From Starkeya sp. ORNL1 (GTDB lineage Bacteria > Pseudomonadota > Alphaproteobacteria > Rhizobiales > Xanthobacteraceae), in the NCBI RefSeq assembly GCF_012971745.1, contig NZ_CP048834.1:4340001-4404000 (forward strand): a stretch of DNA of 64,000 nucleotides, given 5' to 3'. A model generated the notes under the pieces. The model was not told the origin of the DNA and did not search any database. It was given only the letters and a program-made list of their open reading frames with translations. Made by a program: the position numbers and the translations under genes. Positions within the stretch are counted from its first letter, which is position 1, and each line of letters opens with the position of its first letter. Shown here piece by piece: positions 1-8,006 of this stretch.

Positions 1-2
1 TC

Positions 3-983
3 GTCTCGCTGTCGGTCGGCCCGGTGGTGATCCCGTTCCAGCGGGTGCTGGAAGTGCTGTGGCATGGGCTCTCCGGCCCGACGGTGGTGCGGGCGACCCG
101 GGAGGCGATCATCGTGCTCGATGTGCGCCTGCCGCGCAGCGTGCTCGGCTTCCTGGTCGGCGGCGCCATCGCCAGCGCCGGCGCGGTGATGCAGGGCATC
201 TTCCGCAATCCGCTGGCCGATCCCGCGCTGGTCGGCATCTCCAACGGCGCCGCGCTCGCCGCGGTGATGTGGATCGTGCTCGGGGCGAGCGCGGCGGCGT
301 ACCTGCCACATGTCGTCAACACTTTCGGCCTGCCGATCATGGCGTTTCTCGGCGCCTTGCTGGCGACCGGGCTGCTGCATGCCATCGCCACCCACAAGGG
401 CCGCACCTCGGTGGCGACCATGCTGTTCGCCGGCATTGCGGTGAGCGCGCTGGCCGGCGCCGGCACCGGGGTGATGGTGTTCATGTCCTCGGACCAGCAA
501 CTGCGCGACTTTACCTTCTGGACCTTCGGCAGCCTCGGTGGCGCCACCTGGGCCAAGGTGGTGGCGGCGACGCCCTTCGTCCTGTTCCTGATGGCCGCCT
601 GCTGGCCGCTGGCGCGTGCGCTCGATGCGCTGGCGCTCGGCGAGGCCGAAGCCTTCCATGTCGGCATCGATGTCGAGCGCACCAAGCGCCTGGCGATCGC
701 AGCGGTGGCGGCGGGAGCGGGGGCCGCGGTAGCGGTGGCGGGTGTGGTCGGCTTTGTCGGCCTCGTGGTGCCGCATCTGCTGCGCCTGATGATCGGCTCC
801 GGCCACCGCAAGCTGCTGCCTGCTTCCATGCTGCTGGGCGGCGCGCTGCTGCTGCTGGCCGATGTCGCTGCGCGCACGCTGGCGAGCCCGGCGGAGCTGC
901 CGCTCGGCGTCGTCACCGCGGCGCTCGGCGCCCCGTTCTTCATCGGCCTGCTGCTGCGGCGGCGCGCCGCGCTGTTCGGGTGA
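3..983 (+). CDS. hmuU: Haem/iron ABC importer permease (FecCD family), 5'-truncated by window edge
   Basis: Inner-membrane permease of a FecCD/BtuC-type importer; haem is the likeliest substrate because an HmuV-like ATPase follows. The frame is open through the left edge (326 residues visible, no start seen), so only the extreme N-terminus is missing compared with the usual 330-360. Family landmarks are visible: the segment 'RLPRSVLGFLVGGA', then 'FRNPLADPALVGISNGA', and near the C-terminus 'GFVGLVVPHLLRL', which contacts the ATPase. Hydrophobic helices cover the whole length. The TGA lies 4 nt before the hmuV ATG, so the two are translationally linked. The binding protein (hmuT) presumably lies to the left. 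Siderophore or cobalamin as substrate cannot be excluded from sequence alone. Confidence 0.9.
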   Translation, partial: VSLSVGPVVIPFQRVLEVLWHGLSGPTVVRATREAIIVLDVRLPRSVLGFLVGGAIASAGAVMQGIFRNPLADPALVGISNGAALAAVMWIVLGASAAAYLPHVVNTFGLPIMAFLGALLATGLLHAIATHKGRTSVATMLFAGIAVSALAGAGTGVMVFMSSDQQLRDFTFWTFGSLGGATWAKVVAATPFVLFLMAACWPLARALDALALGEAEAFHVGIDVERTKRLAIAAVAAGAGAAVAVAGVVGFVGLVVPHLLRLMIGSGHRKLLPASMLLGGALLLLADVAARTLASPAELPLGVVTAALGAPFFIGLLLRRRAALFG

Positions 984-987
984 TGTG

Positions 988-1758
988 ATGTACACCGCAA
1001 CAGCCATCGGGGTGCGGGCGGGCGGCAAGACGCTGCTGGAGGCCGCGGATGTGACCGTCGTGCCGGGCAGCGTGACGGTGCTGGTCGGGCCGAACGGCGC
1101 GGGCAAATCCACCTTGCTGAAGGTGCTGGCCGGCGAGATCCGGCCCCGCGAAGGCAACGTGACGATCAATGGCCGGATGTTGCGGGAGCTGGCCCCGCGC
1201 CAGCTTGCGGCGATGCGCGCGGTGCTGCCGCAAAGCGTACATGTCGCCTTCCCGTTCAGCGTCGCCGAAGTGGTGGGTATCGGTGCTTCCGGGCACCAGG
1301 TCGAGCTCAAGGTGCGGCGGGTGCTGGCGCGGGTCGATATGCTCGCCTTCCACGATCATCCGTATGATCGGCTCTCCGGCGGCGAGATGCAGCGGGTGCA
1401 GCTGGCGCGCGTGCTGCTGCAGCTGGAGAATGGCGAGCCGCCCGGCTATCTCCTGCTGGACGAGCCGACGGCGAGCCTCGATCTCGCCCATCAGCTCATG
1501 GTCATCCGGCTGATGCGCACGCTCGCCGGCGAGGGCCTGGGCGTGCTTGCCATCCTCCACGATCTCAATCTCGCCGCCATGGCCGCGGACCGCATCGTGG
1601 CGCTGCGCCACGGTCGCGTCGCCGCGGCGGGCACGCCGGCCGAGATCATGACCGACGAGGCGATCGAGCATATTTACGGCGTGCGATCCCGGGCCAACTG
1701 GACGCCCGGCACGCCATTCCTGCTGCCGCAGGGTGTGGGGGACGCGGCTCGCCCCTGA
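988..1758 (+). CDS. hmuV: Haem ABC importer ATP-binding protein HmuV
   Basis: Cytoplasmic ATPase of 256 residues that powers the permease encoded just upstream. Walker A is at residues 34-42 (GPNGAGKST), the signature is LSGGE (in 'YDRLSGGEMQRVQLAR') and Walker B is 'YLLLDEPTASLD', followed by the switch His in 'AILHDLNLA'. The insertion around 'LENGEPPGYLLLDEPT', between signature and Walker B, is typical of HmuV rather than FecE or BtuD. The ATG at 988 sits 4 nt after the hmuU stop; longer in-frame starts reach into hmuU and lack support. It is the last gene of this operon, and the next gene is convergent. Confidence 0.9.
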   Translation: MYTATAIGVRAGGKTLLEAADVTVVPGSVTVLVGPNGAGKSTLLKVLAGEIRPREGNVTINGRMLRELAPRQLAAMRAVLPQSVHVAFPFSVAEVVGIGASGHQVELKVRRVLARVDMLAFHDHPYDRLSGGEMQRVQLARVLLQLENGEPPGYLLLDEPTASLDLAHQLMVIRLMRTLAGEGLGVLAILHDLNLAAMAADRIVALRHGRVAAAGTPAEIMTDEAIEHIYGVRSRANWTPGTPFLLPQGVGDAARP

Positions 1759-1793
1759 GCGCGGGTTCGGCCGCCTGCCAGCACCGCTGCCGA

Positions 1794-2318
1794 CTATCCG
1801 CGGGCCTTGTCCTTGCCGGTCTCCTCATCGAACGCCAGCGCGGCAACATCCGCCAGGACGCCGCGAAGCTCCTCGGCGCGGCCGGCGCCGAAGGCGCGCT
1901 CGAAGCGTGCTTGAGCCTCCACCCAGAGCGGCATCGAGCTTTTGAGCTTCGCCATGCCGGCCGCGGTCAGGGCGACCCGGCGGCTGCGCCGGTCCGTCGC
2001 GTCCGGCCGCGTCGCGACCAAGCCGTCGCGCTCCAGCGGCTTCAGATTATGAGCGAGAGCGGACCGGTCCAGCACCAACAAGGCGGCCAGTTCGCCCATG
2101 GTCGGTGAACCCGCGCGGGCGATGTGAGCCAGGATCGAACGCTGCGTCGATCGTAACCCGGTCGGCGCGAGCACGTCGTCGAACAGCTGCGAAATCCGCC
2201 GCGTCGCCTTGCGTAGTGCCGTGGCGCTGCAGGCATTGGCGGGCGGCAGCCAGTCGAGCGTCGCTGCCTTCTCATTGAGAGCTGCACGCAGCTGCTCGGA
2301 GTTTTGAACGTGCGCCAT
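1794..2318 (-). CDS. MarR-family transcriptional regulator
   Basis: DNA-binding regulator of 174 residues. A winged helix-turn-helix occupies about residues 55-125 ('TMGELAALLVLDRSALAHNL' is the recognition region) and the wing carries the MarR-type 'DATDRRSRRVALTAAG'. A single Cys30 sits in helix 1, roughly where OhrR-type MarR proteins keep their redox Cys; that is only a positional hint. The ATG at 2318 is preceded by a GGGGGA tract about 9 nt upstream. The gene is divergent from the MATE exporter at 2421, with a paired palindrome between them, so it probably represses the exporter and itself. The inducer is unknown. Confidence 0.88.
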   Translation of the reverse strand: MAHVQNSEQLRAALNEKAATLDWLPPANACSATALRKATRRISQLFDDVLAPTGLRSTQRSILAHIARAGSPTMGELAALLVLDRSALAHNLKPLERDGLVATRPDATDRRSRRVALTAAGMAKLKSSMPLWVEAQARFERAFGAGRAEELRGVLADVAALAFDEETGKDKARG

Positions 2319-2351
2319 TCGGCGTTTCCCCCTGGTTGCTTGACGACATTA

Positions 2352-2386
2352 GCATATGCACCTAAACGACATAAATGTGCATATGC
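2352..2386. promoter_or_regulatory. Paired palindromic operator in the MarR-MATE intergenic region
   Basis: Perfect 10-bp inverted repeat: GCATATGCAC at 2352-2361 and GTGCATATGC at 2377-2386. Each arm contains its own 8-bp palindrome GCATATGC, giving two sites 25 bp apart, about 2.5 helical turns. It lies between the MarR start (2318) and the exporter start (2421). This is the position and architecture expected for a MarR dimer pair; the assignment is inferred. Confidence 0.6.
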
Positions 2387-2420
2387 CAGTAATTTCCGCT
2401 GCGGGATATGGTCGGCATCG

Positions 2421-3830
2421 ATGGAAGCCACACTCACTGATTTCGAAGGCAGCGACGAGGCGCCCGCGCCGCCGGCCTCGGCGCCGCGGATGGATGCGCG
2501 GACCCGTATGCTGCTCGAAGCGCCGCCGCTCGTCGTGCTGCTGCGGCTGGCCTGGCCCAATATCCTGGTGATGATGGCGCACTCCGCCACCGGCCTGGTC
2601 GAGCTCTGGTACGTGGCGCATCTCGGCGTCGAGGCGCTCACTGCCATGGCGCTGGTCACACCGGTGCTGATCCTGATGCAGAACATGTCGCAAGGCGCCA
2701 TGGGCGGCGGCATCTCCTCGGCCATCGCCCGCGCGCTCGGTGCCGGGCAGCGCGACAAGGCCGATGCCTTCGTGTTCCACTCCATCGTCATCTGCGCCGT
2801 CTTCGGCCTGTTCTTTATGCTGGTGATCCTCTTTGCCGGGCGTCCGCTCTACCGGCTGCTCGGCGGGGAGGGCGCCTCGCTCGAGGCGGCACTGACCTAT
2901 TCCGGCATCATCTTCTCCGGCATGCTGCTGATCTGGATCTTCAGCGCGCTGGCCAGCATCATCCGCGGCACCGGCAATATGCTGGTGCCGGGCGTGGTGA
3001 TCTGCGGCGGCCTGGTGCTGCTGATCCCGCTGTCGCCCTGCCTGATCTTCGGCTTCGGCCCGATCCCGGCAATGGGGATCGCCGGCGGCGGCATCGCGCT
3101 GCTGATCTACTACGCGCTCGGCACGCTGGTGCTCGGCTGGTATGTCGCCAGCGGGCGCAACCTCGCACGATTCCGCGTGGTGCGGCTGCGCTGGGCACCG
3201 GCGCGGGAGATCCTCGCCGTCGGCGCGGTCGGTGCGGTCAACACGCTGCAGATCAACATCACCATTGCCGGGGCGATGGCGCTGGTCGCCGCCCATTCCA
3301 ATGCGGCGAGCGTCGCCGGCCTCGGCACCGGCACTCGCCTCGAATATTTGCTGCCGCCGCTCGGCTTCGGCCTCGGCGCGCCGTTGGTCGCCCTCGTCGG
3401 CACCAATATCGGCGCCGGGCAAGGCCGGCGGGCGCTGCGCATCGCGCTGATCGGTGGTGCGCTGGCCTTCGCGCTCACCGAGGCGATCGGCATCGCCGCC
3501 GCCATCTGGCCCGAGGCCTGGCTGCGATTGTTCGAGACCGATCCCGAGGTGCTCGCCACCGGCACCGCCTATCTGCGCACCGTCGGTCCGTTCTTCGGCT
3601 TCTTCGGCCTCGGCATCACGCTGTACTTCGCCTGCCAGGGCGCCGGCCGCCTCGGCTGGCCACTGCTCGGAGGATTGCTCCGCGTTATGACGGTGCTCGG
3701 CGGCGGCTGGATCGTGCTCCAGCTCACCGGCTCGTTGGAGAGCTTCTTTGCCGTCTATGGAATTGGCCTCGCGGCGTATGGCCTGACCATCGCGATTCCC
3801 GTGGCGCGCGGCAGCTGGTTCCGGCGCTAG
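2421..3830 (+). CDS. MATE-family multidrug/Na+ efflux transporter
   Basis: Inner-membrane exporter of 469 residues with about 12 hydrophobic helices in two MatE repeats (about residues 30-195 and 255-420), consistent with the usual 440-480. Recognisable segments include 'LAWPNILVMMAHSATGLVELWYVAHLG' in helix 1-2 (quoted in part) and 'GAPLVALVGTNIGAGQ' in the second half. I place the start at the ATG 2421 ('MEATLTDFEG'); the longer frame from 2304 would translate the operator region and overlap the MarR start. It exports cationic drugs or metabolites using an ion gradient. The divergent MarR gene suggests it is induced by its substrate. Specificity cannot be read from sequence. Confidence 0.88.
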   Translation: MEATLTDFEGSDEAPAPPASAPRMDARTRMLLEAPPLVVLLRLAWPNILVMMAHSATGLVELWYVAHLGVEALTAMALVTPVLILMQNMSQGAMGGGISSAIARALGAGQRDKADAFVFHSIVICAVFGLFFMLVILFAGRPLYRLLGGEGASLEAALTYSGIIFSGMLLIWIFSALASIIRGTGNMLVPGVVICGGLVLLIPLSPCLIFGFGPIPAMGIAGGGIALLIYYALGTLVLGWYVASGRNLARFRVVRLRWAPAREILAVGAVGAVNTLQINITIAGAMALVAAHSNAASVAGLGTGTRLEYLLPPLGFGLGAPLVALVGTNIGAGQGRRALRIALIGGALAFALTEAIGIAAAIWPEAWLRLFETDPEVLATGTAYLRTVGPFFGFFGLGITLYFACQGAGRLGWPLLGGLLRVMTVLGGGWIVLQLTGSLESFFAVYGIGLAAYGLTIAIPVARGSWFRR

Positions 3831-3849
3831 GCGAGGAGATTCGCCGCCC

Positions 3850-4785
3850 TCACGCCTGGCGCGGGGTCGGCTCGCTGGCGGGACTGTCGGTCACCAGCTG
3901 ATTGCGGCCGGCGAGCTTGGCGGCATAGAGCGCCTTGTCCGCCCGCGTGTAGAGGCTGGCGACGCTATCATCGGGCAGGGTCTCCGAGACGCCGGCGGAG
4001 AAGGTGTAGCCGAATTCCGGCCGGTCGCTCAGCGGCCGCGAGCGCCGGATCACGGTGAGCATGCGCTCGATCAGCAGCGCCGCCTGGGCGGCCGAGGTGC
4101 CGGGAAGCACCAGGATGAACTCCTCGCCACCGACCCGGCCGAAGCAATCGGTGCGCCGCACCTGCGCCTGGATCCGCCGCGCGAAATCCCGCAGCACCAC
4201 GTCGCCGACATGGTGGCCATAGCGGTCATTGATGTACTTGAAATTGTCGAGATCGAGCACGGCGACGCTGCCCGCTGTGCTGCCATCAGCAGCAGCCTGG
4301 CCGAGCATGTCCTCGATCCGCGTCGTGACATAGCGCCGGTTGGCGATGCCGGTGAGATCGTCGGTCTGGGCGGCCTTGATGGCGAAGTCGCGATCCTGCC
4401 GGACCGCGCGGTCCTCGGCGCGCAGCGAGGTGATGTCGCTGGCGATGCACAGCATCCAGCCCTCGGCATCGACCGTCTCCGTCATCCATAGCCAGCGGCC
4501 GTCGGCAAGGTCGGTCTCGAACGCGCGGAAGCCGGCCTTCCCGCGACGAGACAGCGTGGAGACCAGCCATTCCTCGAAATCCGGTGCGCGGATCACGGTG
4601 CCGCGGCCGGCGTGGAAATTGCGCCGCATCAGCTCGGGCCAGAACGGCTCTTCCGCGGGCTCGATGAAGAAGGCGCCGCGGAACGCGCGATTGGCATAGC
4701 GCAGGCGATCGAACGGATCATAGGCGGCAACGAGAACCGGAGTGTCCTCATACATTGCGCGCAAATGATCGGTCACGTTGTGCAT
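3850..4785 (-). CDS. PAS-fold diguanylate cyclase (GGDEF)
   Basis: Makes cyclic di-GMP from two GTP. The 311-residue protein has an N-terminal PAS-like sensor (about residues 15-120, 'PVLVAAYDPFDRLRYANRAF') and a C-terminal GGDEF domain (about 140-300) starting with 'TDDLTGIANRRYV'. The active site is GGEEF at 219-223 and should be catalytic. An allosteric I-site RxxD (RRTD, 210-213) lies exactly five residues before it, so product inhibition is expected. There are no membrane helices, so it is probably cytosolic. I chose the ATG at 4785 ('MHNVTDHL'); the frame extends to 4851 but those residues are unconserved in appearance. It is convergent with the MATE gene and stands alone. Confidence 0.88.
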   Translation of the reverse strand: MHNVTDHLRAMYEDTPVLVAAYDPFDRLRYANRAFRGAFFIEPAEEPFWPELMRRNFHAGRGTVIRAPDFEEWLVSTLSRRGKAGFRAFETDLADGRWLWMTETVDAEGWMLCIASDITSLRAEDRAVRQDRDFAIKAAQTDDLTGIANRRYVTTRIEDMLGQAAADGSTAGSVAVLDLDNFKYINDRYGHHVGDVVLRDFARRIQAQVRRTDCFGRVGGEEFILVLPGTSAAQAALLIERMLTVIRRSRPLSDRPEFGYTFSAGVSETLPDDSVASLYTRADKALYAAKLAGRNQLVTDSPASEPTPRQA

Positions 4786-4966
4786 GGGAGAAATATACAC
4801 GGCTTGACGACGGCGCGAATGACACATGGCAGCGCATCCGCCTTCACGCATCTCGGCCGGGCTTCGGAGCTGCGCCTGGGTAAACTAGCCGTGAGGTCGG
4901 TAATTCCCGCCAAAATACAACGTACATCCCAATATGCCGGCGTCGCCGGCGCGGAGGGGTTTCGTC

Positions 4967-5446
4967 ATGATTGCAAGACGCCGGCTGCTGATCGGTGGAG
5001 CGCTCGGGCTCGCGGCCATGTCCTCGTCGTGGCGTGCGCTTGCTGCCGGGGCTTTCCCCGTCGCCTACAGCGATGAGGAATGGCGCAAGCGGCTGACGCC
5101 GCAGCAATATACGGTGCTGCGCAGGAGCGGCACCGAGCGGCCCTATAGCAGCCCGCTGAACGACGAGCATCGTCGCGGCGACTTTGCCTGCGCCGGTTGC
5201 GACCAGCCGCTGTTCTCCTCCACCACCAAGTTCGACAGCCAGACCGGCTGGCCGAGCTTCTGGGCGCCAATCGACAAGGCGGTGGGCACCGAGAGCGACA
5301 CCACCTACGGCATGGTACGCACCGCGGTGCATTGCAGCCGCTGCGGCGGCCATCTCGGGCATCTGTTCGACGACGGCCCGAAGCCGACCGGCTTGCGCTA
5401 CTGCATGAATGGCGTCGCCATGACCTTCAAGCCGGTGACGGCGTGA
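4967..5446 (+). CDS. msrB: Exported methionine-R-sulfoxide reductase MsrB
   Basis: Reduces methionine-R-sulfoxide in proteins. The 159-residue protein begins with a twin-arginine-like leader ('MIARRRLLIGGALGLAAM') ending near 'ALAAGAF', so it should act in the periplasm. The SelR domain follows: zinc Cys pairs C75/C78 (CAGC) and C123/C126 (CSRC), substrate motif 'TGWPSFW', and catalytic Cys146 in 'RYCMNG'. The start at 4967 is favoured by GGAGGGG at 4953-4959, and the leader begins there. It is followed 47 nt downstream by an exported MsrA, so both stereoisomers would be repaired outside the cytoplasm. Confidence 0.92.
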   Translation: MIARRRLLIGGALGLAAMSSSWRALAAGAFPVAYSDEEWRKRLTPQQYTVLRRSGTERPYSSPLNDEHRRGDFACAGCDQPLFSSTTKFDSQTGWPSFWAPIDKAVGTESDTTYGMVRTAVHCSRCGGHLGHLFDDGPKPTGLRYCMNGVAMTFKPVTA

Positions 5447-5493
5447 GCGCGCGCACCATCGAATCCGTTTCCTCGATCCCCTCGGAGCTGACC

Positions 5494-6243
5494 ATGACCG
5501 AAGCGATGCCTGATCCGATCCGCACCGGCGCCGCAAAGCCGCGCCGCTTCGTCCTTGCACTTGGCGCGCTGCTGGCGGTGGCCGGCCTCGGTCTTGCCGC
5601 CACGCGCGCGTCGGCCGAAGATGCGCGGGTCATCCCGGCGCCCGCCGTCGACGAAGCCGCGCCGCCAGCGGGATCCGAAGTCGCGGTGCTTGCCGGCGGC
5701 TGCTTTTGGGGCGTGCAGGGCGTGTTCCAGCATGTCGAGGGCGTCAGCAATGCCGTCTCCGGCTATGCCGGCGGCGAGAAATCCACGGCGCACTACGAGA
5801 CGGTGGGCAGCGGGCGCACCGGCCATGCGGAATCGGTGCAGGTCACCTTCGATCCGCGCAAGATCAGCTATGGGCGCATCCTGCAGATCTATTTCTCGGT
5901 GGCGCACGACCCGACCGAGCTGAACCGGCAGGGCCCGGATGTCGGCACGCAATATCGTTCCGCCATCTTCCCGGTGAGCGCGGAGCAGGCCAGCGTCGCC
6001 AAGGCCTATGTCGCCCAGCTGGGTCAAGCGCGGGTGTTTCCGGCGGCCATCGTCACCAGGATCGAGATGGACCGCAGCTTCTATCCGGCCGAGGACTACC
6101 ATCAGGATTTCCTGGTGCAGAACCCGACCTACCCCTACATCGTCTTCAATGACCTGCCGAAGGTGGCGAACCTGAAGCGGCTGTTCCCGGATCTCTACCG
6201 CGTCAAGCCGGCACTGGTGGCGGAAGCGCGCGCCTCGAACTAG
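5494..6243 (+). CDS. msrA: Exported methionine-S-sulfoxide reductase MsrA
   Basis: Reduces methionine-S-sulfoxide. The 249-residue protein has a basic, hydrophobic N-terminal leader (about residues 15-41, ending 'TRASA') with an RR pair at 17-18, followed by the MsrA fold with catalytic Cys70 in GCFWG. Supporting motifs are 'VSGYAGG' and 'YHQDFL'. The start ATG at 5494 follows GGAG at 5484-5487; a longer in-frame ORF from 5197 is antisense-free overlap with msrB and is not credible. Cotranscription with msrB is likely from the 47-nt gap. A leader on MsrA is less common than the cytosolic form, and here both partners carry one. Confidence 0.92.
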   Translation: MTEAMPDPIRTGAAKPRRFVLALGALLAVAGLGLAATRASAEDARVIPAPAVDEAAPPAGSEVAVLAGGCFWGVQGVFQHVEGVSNAVSGYAGGEKSTAHYETVGSGRTGHAESVQVTFDPRKISYGRILQIYFSVAHDPTELNRQGPDVGTQYRSAIFPVSAEQASVAKAYVAQLGQARVFPAAIVTRIEMDRSFYPAEDYHQDFLVQNPTYPYIVFNDLPKVANLKRLFPDLYRVKPALVAEARASN

Positions 6244-6356
6244 AGCATTTCCCGATCAGATGGAATCATCTGGTCGAAGAGGGAGTGCTCCAGCCTATTG
6301 AATCTCAAGCGCTTTCTTATCGTTCGGAGGTTTCCATCCGAACGGAAAGAGCTCTA
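6241..6356. repeat. Intergenic palindromic repeat element with TAGAGC/GCTCTA ends
   Basis: The element starts with TAGAGC at the msrA stop (6241-6246) and ends with the complementary GCTCTA (6351-6356). Internally it holds further dyads: CAGATGGAATCATCTG near 6258, and GTTCGGA/TCCGAAC around 6323-6343. This looks like the short intergenic palindromic elements seen repeatedly in rhizobial genomes; only one copy is in this window. It may form a structured 3' end for msrA. Confidence 0.55.
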
Positions 6357-6401
6357 GGTCGTCGATTCCCGGGCACGGAAATCCGGCCATTTGGCCGGGT
6401 T

Positions 6402-6887
6402 TCACGTGTTCTCGCGGTCGTAGTAATCGACCGTGTTCTCGGCGCGCACCATTTTCCGGAGTGTCGGCTTCCCTCGTTTGCCGGCGACAATCAGCACCTT
6501 GCCGGAATCCGGGTATTCGCATGCCTCGACCTCGACCAGCGTCGACAGTGCGAGGTAGCGCATCGTCGTGGTACCGGTGTTGATGATCTGGTGCGCGACC
6601 TCCGGGCCGCCGGGCGGGCAGGCAATGATGTCGTGCCGGCGCAGCGGAAAGCGCTTGTCGCCGAAGCGGAGTTCGCCCTCGCCCTCGAGGATGAAGAACA
6701 TTTCCTCTTCGCCATGGTGGCAGTGGAACGGGCACTGAACCTTGCCCGGCGGCAGGACGGTCAAATTGTATCCAAGGTTTCTCGCGCCGATATGGTCGCT
6801 GATCGTCGCCCGGCTCGACGTATAGATGCCGTTCTCCTCGACGTCGTCGAACTCGACCTCGTCCAGGTTCATGACTGGCTTCACCAT
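6402..6887 (-). CDS. Cupin-domain protein
   Basis: Small single-domain beta-barrel protein of 161 residues. Cupin motif 1 spans about residues 46-68 ('FHCHHGEEEMFFILEGEG') with likely metal ligands H55, H57 and E62; motif 2 lies near 90-103 ('CPPGGPEVAHQIINTG') with H99. The start at 6887 is chosen because AGGAG ends 6 nt before this ATG; the ATG at 6893 has no spacing from it. The domain resembles cupins that bind a metal and a small acid or sugar, but no specific reaction can be assigned. It stands alone between msrA and the TetR gene. Confidence 0.8.
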   Translation of the reverse strand: MVKPVMNLDEVEFDDVEENGIYTSSRATISDHIGARNLGYNLTVLPPGKVQCPFHCHHGEEEMFFILEGEGELRFGDKRFPLRRHDIIACPPGGPEVAHQIINTGTTTMRYLALSTLVEVEACEYPDSGKVLIVAGKRGKPTLRKMVRAENTVDYYDRENT

Positions 6888-7004
6888 GCGCATCTCCTGA
6901 TAAGCGCCGCGCGAGCCGATGGCCGCATCGCGTCGCCGAGAATGACCACTGCGCGAATGCCGGACAACCACCCGTGCGTCCGCTCGGGGAAATAGCGACG
7001 CGAC

Positions 7005-7736
7005 CTAGCCGACGGACATCCGTCGGCGGCCTGTCTTGCCGGGCGAAGATGCTGGCGGCTGGAATTCATTCAGGAAGCTGGCGACGATGCGCGCCACCAG
7101 GGCCGGCTTGTCCTCCATCACCGGCAGGCGATGAATGTATTTGCGCACCAGGAAATAGATGAAGGTGGAATGCAGGTGCCACGCCAACTCGAATTCGAGC
7201 GGGTCGATCACGTCATCCTCGAGTCCGCGATAGACGCGCAGCTCCCGCACGATGATCTCCAGCAGGACATTGACACGGGTCTGGATGTAGCGGGCGATGA
7301 TGTCGTGGCCGGCGAGGCTGGCATAGAGCGAGACGCGTATCCAATGATACTCGTCCACAGCATCAAAATAGGACAGGTAGAAATTCTCCAGGCGCTTGGG
7401 GAAGGGGACGCTGCGGTCCTTCAGCCCGGCTTCCCATGACGGCGACCAGCGCTGCAGGAACACCTTCTCATAGACCTGCTCGACCAGATTCTGCTTGGTG
7501 CCGAAATAGCGGAAGATCAGACCCTGCGACACCCCGATGCGCTGGGCTAGTTCCTTGGTCTGCGCCTCGAAGCCATGCTCGGCGAAGAACTCCACCGCGG
7601 CGTCGAGGATCATGCGGGCGCGCACGCCGGGGTCGAGCCGCGTGCGGGGCCTGCGGCGCGGCGCAGGCGCGGGTGGCGCGCCGGCCTTCCTGCGCGGCGA
7701 AGCGGCGTCTGCGTCGGTCTTGATCGGCTTCTTCAC
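7005..7736 (-). CDS. TetR-family transcriptional regulator
   Basis: Regulator of 243 residues with a long basic Pro/Ala/Arg-rich N-terminal arm (about 1-35) and a TetR helix-turn-helix at about 40-85 ('AAVEFFAEHGFEAQTKELAQ' then 'GVSQGLIFRYFGTKQNLV'). The C-terminal ligand-binding helices follow. The start is GTG at 7736, preceded by GGAGG about 7 nt upstream. It is divergent from the Liv-type ABC operon at 8007, with a three-half-site palindrome in the gap. It likely controls that importer in response to the substrate or a metabolite. Confidence 0.88.
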   Translation of the reverse strand: MKKPIKTDADAASPRRKAGAPPAPAPRRRPRTRLDPGVRARMILDAAVEFFAEHGFEAQTKELAQRIGVSQGLIFRYFGTKQNLVEQVYEKVFLQRWSPSWEAGLKDRSVPFPKRLENFYLSYFDAVDEYHWIRVSLYASLAGHDIIARYIQTRVNVLLEIIVRELRVYRGLEDDVIDPLEFELAWHLHSTFIYFLVRKYIHRLPVMEDKPALVARIVASFLNEFQPPASSPGKTGRRRMSVG

Positions 7737-7793
7737 CCGCTCCCTCCGGCCGCTCGCGTGCGGTGTCGGCTCACAATGCTGTAGACCCGTCGG

Positions 7794-7843
7794 GCGCTAT
7801 TGACAATCGGCTCAATATGTAATGCGTTCCTGCTCAATAGCGC
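7794..7843. promoter_or_regulatory. Candidate TetR operator with three TATTGA half-sites
   Basis: TATTGA (7798-7803) and TCAATA (7812-7817) form a 20-bp dyad with an 8-bp centre, a usual TetR operator size. A second TCAATA at 7834-7839 extends to a perfect 10-bp inverted repeat with the first half-site: GCGCTATTGA 7794-7803 and TCAATAGCGC 7834-7843. It lies 58 nt before the TetR GTG and about 160 nt before livJ. Function is inferred from position and symmetry. Confidence 0.55.
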
Positions 7844-8006
7844 TGCGCCCAGCAGCCGACTCCCGGCCGCATGGCCCGCCTGCTCGATGTGCACAATTCC
7901 AGCCGAACACCGTGGCGAGCGGGCGCCAAGCCGCCGCCGCGGATGAGAGAACGGGACATCAAACCCGTCGACCCGCCCACAAGGCCATCGCCTCGGAGGA
8001 GACGTC

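Noticed and set aside
2349..3422. Long minus-strand frame of 357 codons across the MATE gene
   Set aside because: Composition is rich in H, Q, D, R and A with no hydrophobic pattern or motif; it is the shadow of a high-GC coding frame.
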